A stretch of DNA of 64,000 bases from Streptomyces montanisoli (GTDB lineage: Bacteria; Actinomycetota; Actinomycetes; Streptomycetales; Streptomycetaceae): NCBI RefSeq assembly GCF_017813245.1, contig NZ_JAGIQL010000003.1, positions 1-64,000 of the forward strand. Direction: 5' to 3'. Shown here one piece after another: positions 61,915 to 64,000 of the stretch. Each line of letters opens with the position of its first letter. The stretch's first letter is position 1. The notes beneath the pieces were generated by a model, which worked only from the letters and a program-made list of their open reading frames with translations, had not been told where the DNA came from and made no database searches. Position numbers and translations under genes: made by a program.

Positions 61915-62969
61915 GCACCCCGACGCCACTCGCCGCCGTCCCCAACCCGGCGCCCCGCCTTGAGACCGCGTACGTGCCCGCGCCCGAGGGCGCGCCGGCC
62001 GACGCGCCGCGCGTGTTCGCGGTCGTCGCCGCCGTGATGGCAGACGCGATGCCTGTCGGGAAGGACCAGCGCAACACGCAGCAGAACTACAACTTCCGCG
62101 GTATCGACGACGTGATGTCGGCCATGGCAGGCCCGATGCGTAAGCACGGCCTGTTCATCCTGCCGAGCATCGCCGGGCACCGGCAGGAGCGTGACGGGAA
62201 GATGACCCGCACCGTGATCACGATGCGGTACCGCGTGTACGGGCCCGCGGGCGACTGTCTGCTCGCCGACGTGCCGGGCGAGGCGTTCGACTTCGCCGAC
62301 AAGGCCACCAACAAGGCGCAGTCGGCCGCGTTGAAGTACCTCCTCTTCACGTTGTTCATGCTGCCTGTGGACGCCCGCAGTATCGACGACGGCGACCGCC
62401 ACCACCCGGAGCCGACCGCCGAGCAGCGAGCCGAGCAGACCCAGCGTCAGCAGCGCCGCGGCGGGCAGCAGCGCGGGCAGCAGCGCCAGCAGGGCGGGCA
62501 GCAGCCGCGCCGCAGCAACCGGGCCGAGCCGGGCCCGTGGGAGCAGGAGCCACCGCAGCAGCAGCGCCAGCAGCGGCCCGACTACCTCGCCGCCGCCCGT
62601 AAGGCGGACAGCCGCGAGGAGTTCGACAAGATCCGGGCCGCCGCCGTCAAGGCGGGCGCACCGGCCGACTTCCTCGACCAGCTCGACCAGGTCGCCCGCA
62701 GCAAGGCCCAGGCCGCGAGCGCGCCGCCCAAGGGTGAGCGGCAGGCCGGCGGGCGCGCGTCGACCGGGCAGCAGGGCGGCGACCAGGAGCACGCCGCCGC
62801 GCTCGGCGAGATGTTCGACGCCGCCCGCGACGCCGGGATCGCCGACCGCGCCGAGGTCGAGCAGCTGTTCACCTCGCGCCACGGCGTTGCCCCGGCCGAC
62901 GCCACCCGCGAGCAGCTGCACGCCATGCGCGACGACCTGCTCGACGCCGTCCAGGGAGCCGCCGCGTGA
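61911..62969 (+). CDS. erf: ERF-family single-strand annealing protein
   Basis: A 352-residue protein with the Erf domain: QQNYNFRGIDDVMSAMAGPMRKHGLFILPS, then TRTVITMRYRVYGPAGD and AFDFADKATNKAQSAALKYLLFTLFMLP. ERF proteins anneal single strands in phage recombination and genome circularisation. Residues about 165-235 are an extreme Gln/Arg/Gly-rich linker, and a second helical domain (ADYLAAARKADSREEFDKIRAAA-like, then GEMFDAARDAGIADRAEVEQLF) follows. It is flanked by overlapping genes on both sides. Confidence 0.87.
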   Translation: MSTPTPLAAVPNPAPRLETAYVPAPEGAPADAPRVFAVVAAVMADAMPVGKDQRNTQQNYNFRGIDDVMSAMAGPMRKHGLFILPSIAGHRQERDGKMTRTVITMRYRVYGPAGDCLLADVPGEAFDFADKATNKAQSAALKYLLFTLFMLPVDARSIDDGDRHHPEPTAEQRAEQTQRQQRRGGQQRGQQRQQGGQQPRRSNRAEPGPWEQEPPQQQRQQRPDYLAAARKADSREEFDKIRAAAVKAGAPADFLDQLDQVARSKAQAASAPPKGERQAGGRASTGQQGGDQEHAAALGEMFDAARDAGIADRAEVEQLFTSRHGVAPADATREQLHAMRDDLLDAVQGAAA

Positions 62970-63577
62970 CCGCCACCGACACCAGCACGCCGAACGCCGA
63001 GCAGCCCGCCGAGTCCCTGCGCGACCTCGCCATCGAAGAGGCCGCCGTCGACCTGCTCGCCGCCCGCGTCGCCGCTGCCAAGAAGGACGTACGGGCCCGT
63101 ACACAGGCCGCGCTTGACGCGGCCGCCCGGCGGGATGGAGTCGAGCGCGTCGCCGCCGAGCTCCCCGGCGGGCCAGCGGTCGCGACCATCTCTCTGCGTA
63201 AGGGCAGCGTGGGCCCGGTCGTCACCGACGCCGAGGCGTTCGCCCGTTGGGTCGCCGCACGGTGGCCCGAGCAGCGTCAGGAGTACACGGAGACCCGGCT
63301 CGTGCGGACCGTCAAGGAGTGGCGCGCGGCCGAGCTGGTCGCCGAAATGGCCGCCCTTGAGTTGTCCCTCGACGGCAAGGGCACGCGCCCCGCCCAGTGG
63401 GCCGACCCGGACACGGGCGAGCTGGTCGAGGTGCCGGGCGTGCTCATCAAACCAACCAGCGCCCGCACGCACTCGCTCACGTGGCGCAAGGGCGGGAAGG
63501 ACGCGACCGCCGAGGCGTGGCGCACCGGCACTCTCGCCGCGCAGTTCGCCGCGATCACCGCGGGGGGCGAGAAGTGA
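62966..63577 (+). CDS. Hypothetical phage-type protein downstream of erf
   Basis: A 203-residue protein starting at GTG 62966 inside the erf stop. It has an N-terminal coiled helix (LLAARVAAAKKDVRARTQAAL), a central mixed region (ATISLRKGSVGPVVTDAEAFARWVAARWPEQ) and a C-terminal TWRKGGKDATAEAW segment. The position after a recombinase gene suits a recombination accessory such as a nuclease inhibitor, but I see no diagnostic motif and do not assign one. Confidence 0.65.
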   Translation: MTATDTSTPNAEQPAESLRDLAIEEAAVDLLAARVAAAKKDVRARTQAALDAAARRDGVERVAAELPGGPAVATISLRKGSVGPVVTDAEAFARWVAARWPEQRQEYTETRLVRTVKEWRAAELVAEMAALELSLDGKGTRPAQWADPDTGELVEVPGVLIKPTSARTHSLTWRKGGKDATAEAWRTGTLAAQFAAITAGGEK

Positions 63578-63723
63578 TCCTCGCCGCTGTCACCGCAGTC
63601 GTGACCCTCGCCGCGCTCGTCGTCGGGGCGTGGGCGATCGAGACCCGCCTCGCCGCCCTGTGGCGCACCGAGCAGCGCCGCCACAACGCCCGCCATCGCC
63701 GCAGCCAGTCGGCCCCGCGGTGA
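63574..63723 (+). CDS. Very small membrane protein, 49 residues
   Basis: Starts at GTG 63574 overlapping the previous stop (GTGA). One hydrophobic segment, ILAAVTAVVTLAALVVGAWAI, is followed by a strongly basic tail (RTEQRRHNARHRRSQ), so the C-terminus should face the cytoplasm. No family known. Confidence 0.6.
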   Translation: MILAAVTAVVTLAALVVGAWAIETRLAALWRTEQRRHNARHRRSQSAPR

Positions 63724-63881
63724 CGCGCGCCCTCGACTGGCGCGACCGCCGCCACTGGTCGGCGAAGCGCCGCCCGTGCCGCTACTGCGGACGCCTGACC
63801 AACCTCCGCGACGAGCAGGGCCGACCCGCCATGAAGGTCTGCGCCGAGCAGGCAGAAGCCGACGCCGAGCGCACCCGATGA
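63720..63881 (+). CDS. Small CxxC protein, 53 residues
   Basis: Starts at GTG 63720 overlapping the upstream stop. RRPCRYCGRLTNLRDEQGRPAMKVCAEQ has a CxxC pair and a third Cys, like half of a zinc ribbon. Short proteins of this kind are common in actinophage early operons; function unknown. Confidence 0.58.
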   Translation: MTRALDWRDRRHWSAKRRPCRYCGRLTNLRDEQGRPAMKVCAEQAEADAERTR

Positions 63882-63886
63882 CCGGC

Positions 63887-63925
63887 CCCGGGGCGAGGAC
63901 GAGCCACACGGCCCCTCGCCCCGGG
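63887..63925 (+). terminator. 12-bp hairpin before the next early gene
   Basis: CCCGGGGCGAGG at 63887-63898 pairs perfectly with 63914-63925 around a 15-base loop, just after the CxxC gene; terminator or attenuator. Confidence 0.65.
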
Positions 63926-63957
63926 CGCCCGCACCACCAGAACAGGAGCAACCCCCC

Positions 63958-64000
63958 GTGCCATGGTTCAAGGTCGACGACACCGCGCACAGTCACCCCA
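63958..64000 (+). CDS. Start of a phage-type gene beginning MPWFKVDD (cut by window edge)
   Basis: GTG 63958 follows AGGAG at a good distance. The 14 visible codons read VPWFKVDDTAHSHP, an N-terminus I recall from replication-associated helix-turn-helix proteins of actinophages and integrative elements. Too little is visible to go further. Confidence 0.6.
   Translation, partial: MPWFKVDDTAHSHP

Larger units (their letters stand above)
58348..64000. mobile_element. Integrative element or prophage end, inserted in comM
   Basis: From the comM junction to the window edge: large serine integrase, membrane protein, XRE repressor, operator region, then rightward small genes with an ERF-family recombinase. 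This is the lysogeny-plus-early arm typical of a temperate actinophage or an integrative conjugative element; no structural or conjugation gene is in view, so the two cannot be told apart here. The other end is outside the window. Confidence 0.85.

Overview
The window is chromosomal DNA of very high G+C content from a Streptomyces-type actinomycete. Evidence is the gene set and its order (whiG sporulation sigma factor, the SAV2177/DUF574 methyltransferase family, an NADAR protein, infB-ylxR-nusA-rimP), the strong third-position G/C bias, and frequent GTG starts with ATGA/GTGA overlaps. Nearly all of it reads as conserved core-arm sequence resembling the S. coelicolor region around dxr, gabT and rpsB (recalled from memory, not searched). 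The exception is the last 5.7 kb, which is an integrated element.

Layout. 1-2.4 kb: translation/transcription operon rimP-nusA-ylxR-infB (minus strand; infB runs off the left edge). 2.6-4.8 kb: a lipoprotein, a DUF4439 protein, a 164-bp MITE-like repeat and a kinase-fold protein without catalytic residues. 4.9-12.2 kb: proS, two GNAT proteins, and the isoprenoid/protease block dxr-rseP-ispG. 12.3-16.2 kb: a deleted nucleotidyltransferase remnant, an aldehyde dehydrogenase, and a divergent TetR/cytochrome P450 pair with two matching palindromic operators. 16.3-32.1 kb and 36.7-40.1 kb: genes that together look like polyamine/GABA uptake and breakdown (PucR regulator, gabT, PuuB-like FAD oxidase, PotABCD-type transporter, two aldehyde dehydrogenases, Lrp regulator and second aminotransferase). 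These are interrupted by a VirD4/TraD-like ATPase, a secreted GH18 chitinase with a DasR-like site, and an operon of a deaminase, a phosphodiesterase and a methyltransferase. 40.4-43.9 kb: a degenerate ABC exporter, a LOG-family protein and a GNAT. 43.9-48.0 kb: thiamine-type ABC transporter behind a TPP riboswitch. 48.2-56.4 kb: rlmN, cdsA-frr, pyrH, tsf, rpsB, an M23 peptidase-like protein, a TetR regulator and whiG. 56.5-58.3 kb: dprA and the 3' part of comM.

From about 58.35 kb to the right edge lies the end of an integrative element or prophage. A large serine integrase gene abuts a comM gene cut immediately before its Walker B codons. Behind it come a small membrane protein and an XRE-type repressor (minus strand), then a control region with nested inverted repeats, then a rightward early operon of small genes including an ERF-family single-strand annealing protein. 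The lysogeny-side operon points out of the element into the comM fragment and dprA, with no visible terminator between them.

The observations I rate highest are the comM disruption and its effect on dprA, the twin operators between tetR and the P450, the DasR-like site plus heptamer array upstream of the chitinase, the conserved-looking pseudokinase, the TIR-bounded repeat, and the M23 gene that has lost its stop and runs antisense through the neighbouring tetR. All functional calls are from reading the sequence and recalled family knowledge; no database search was run.
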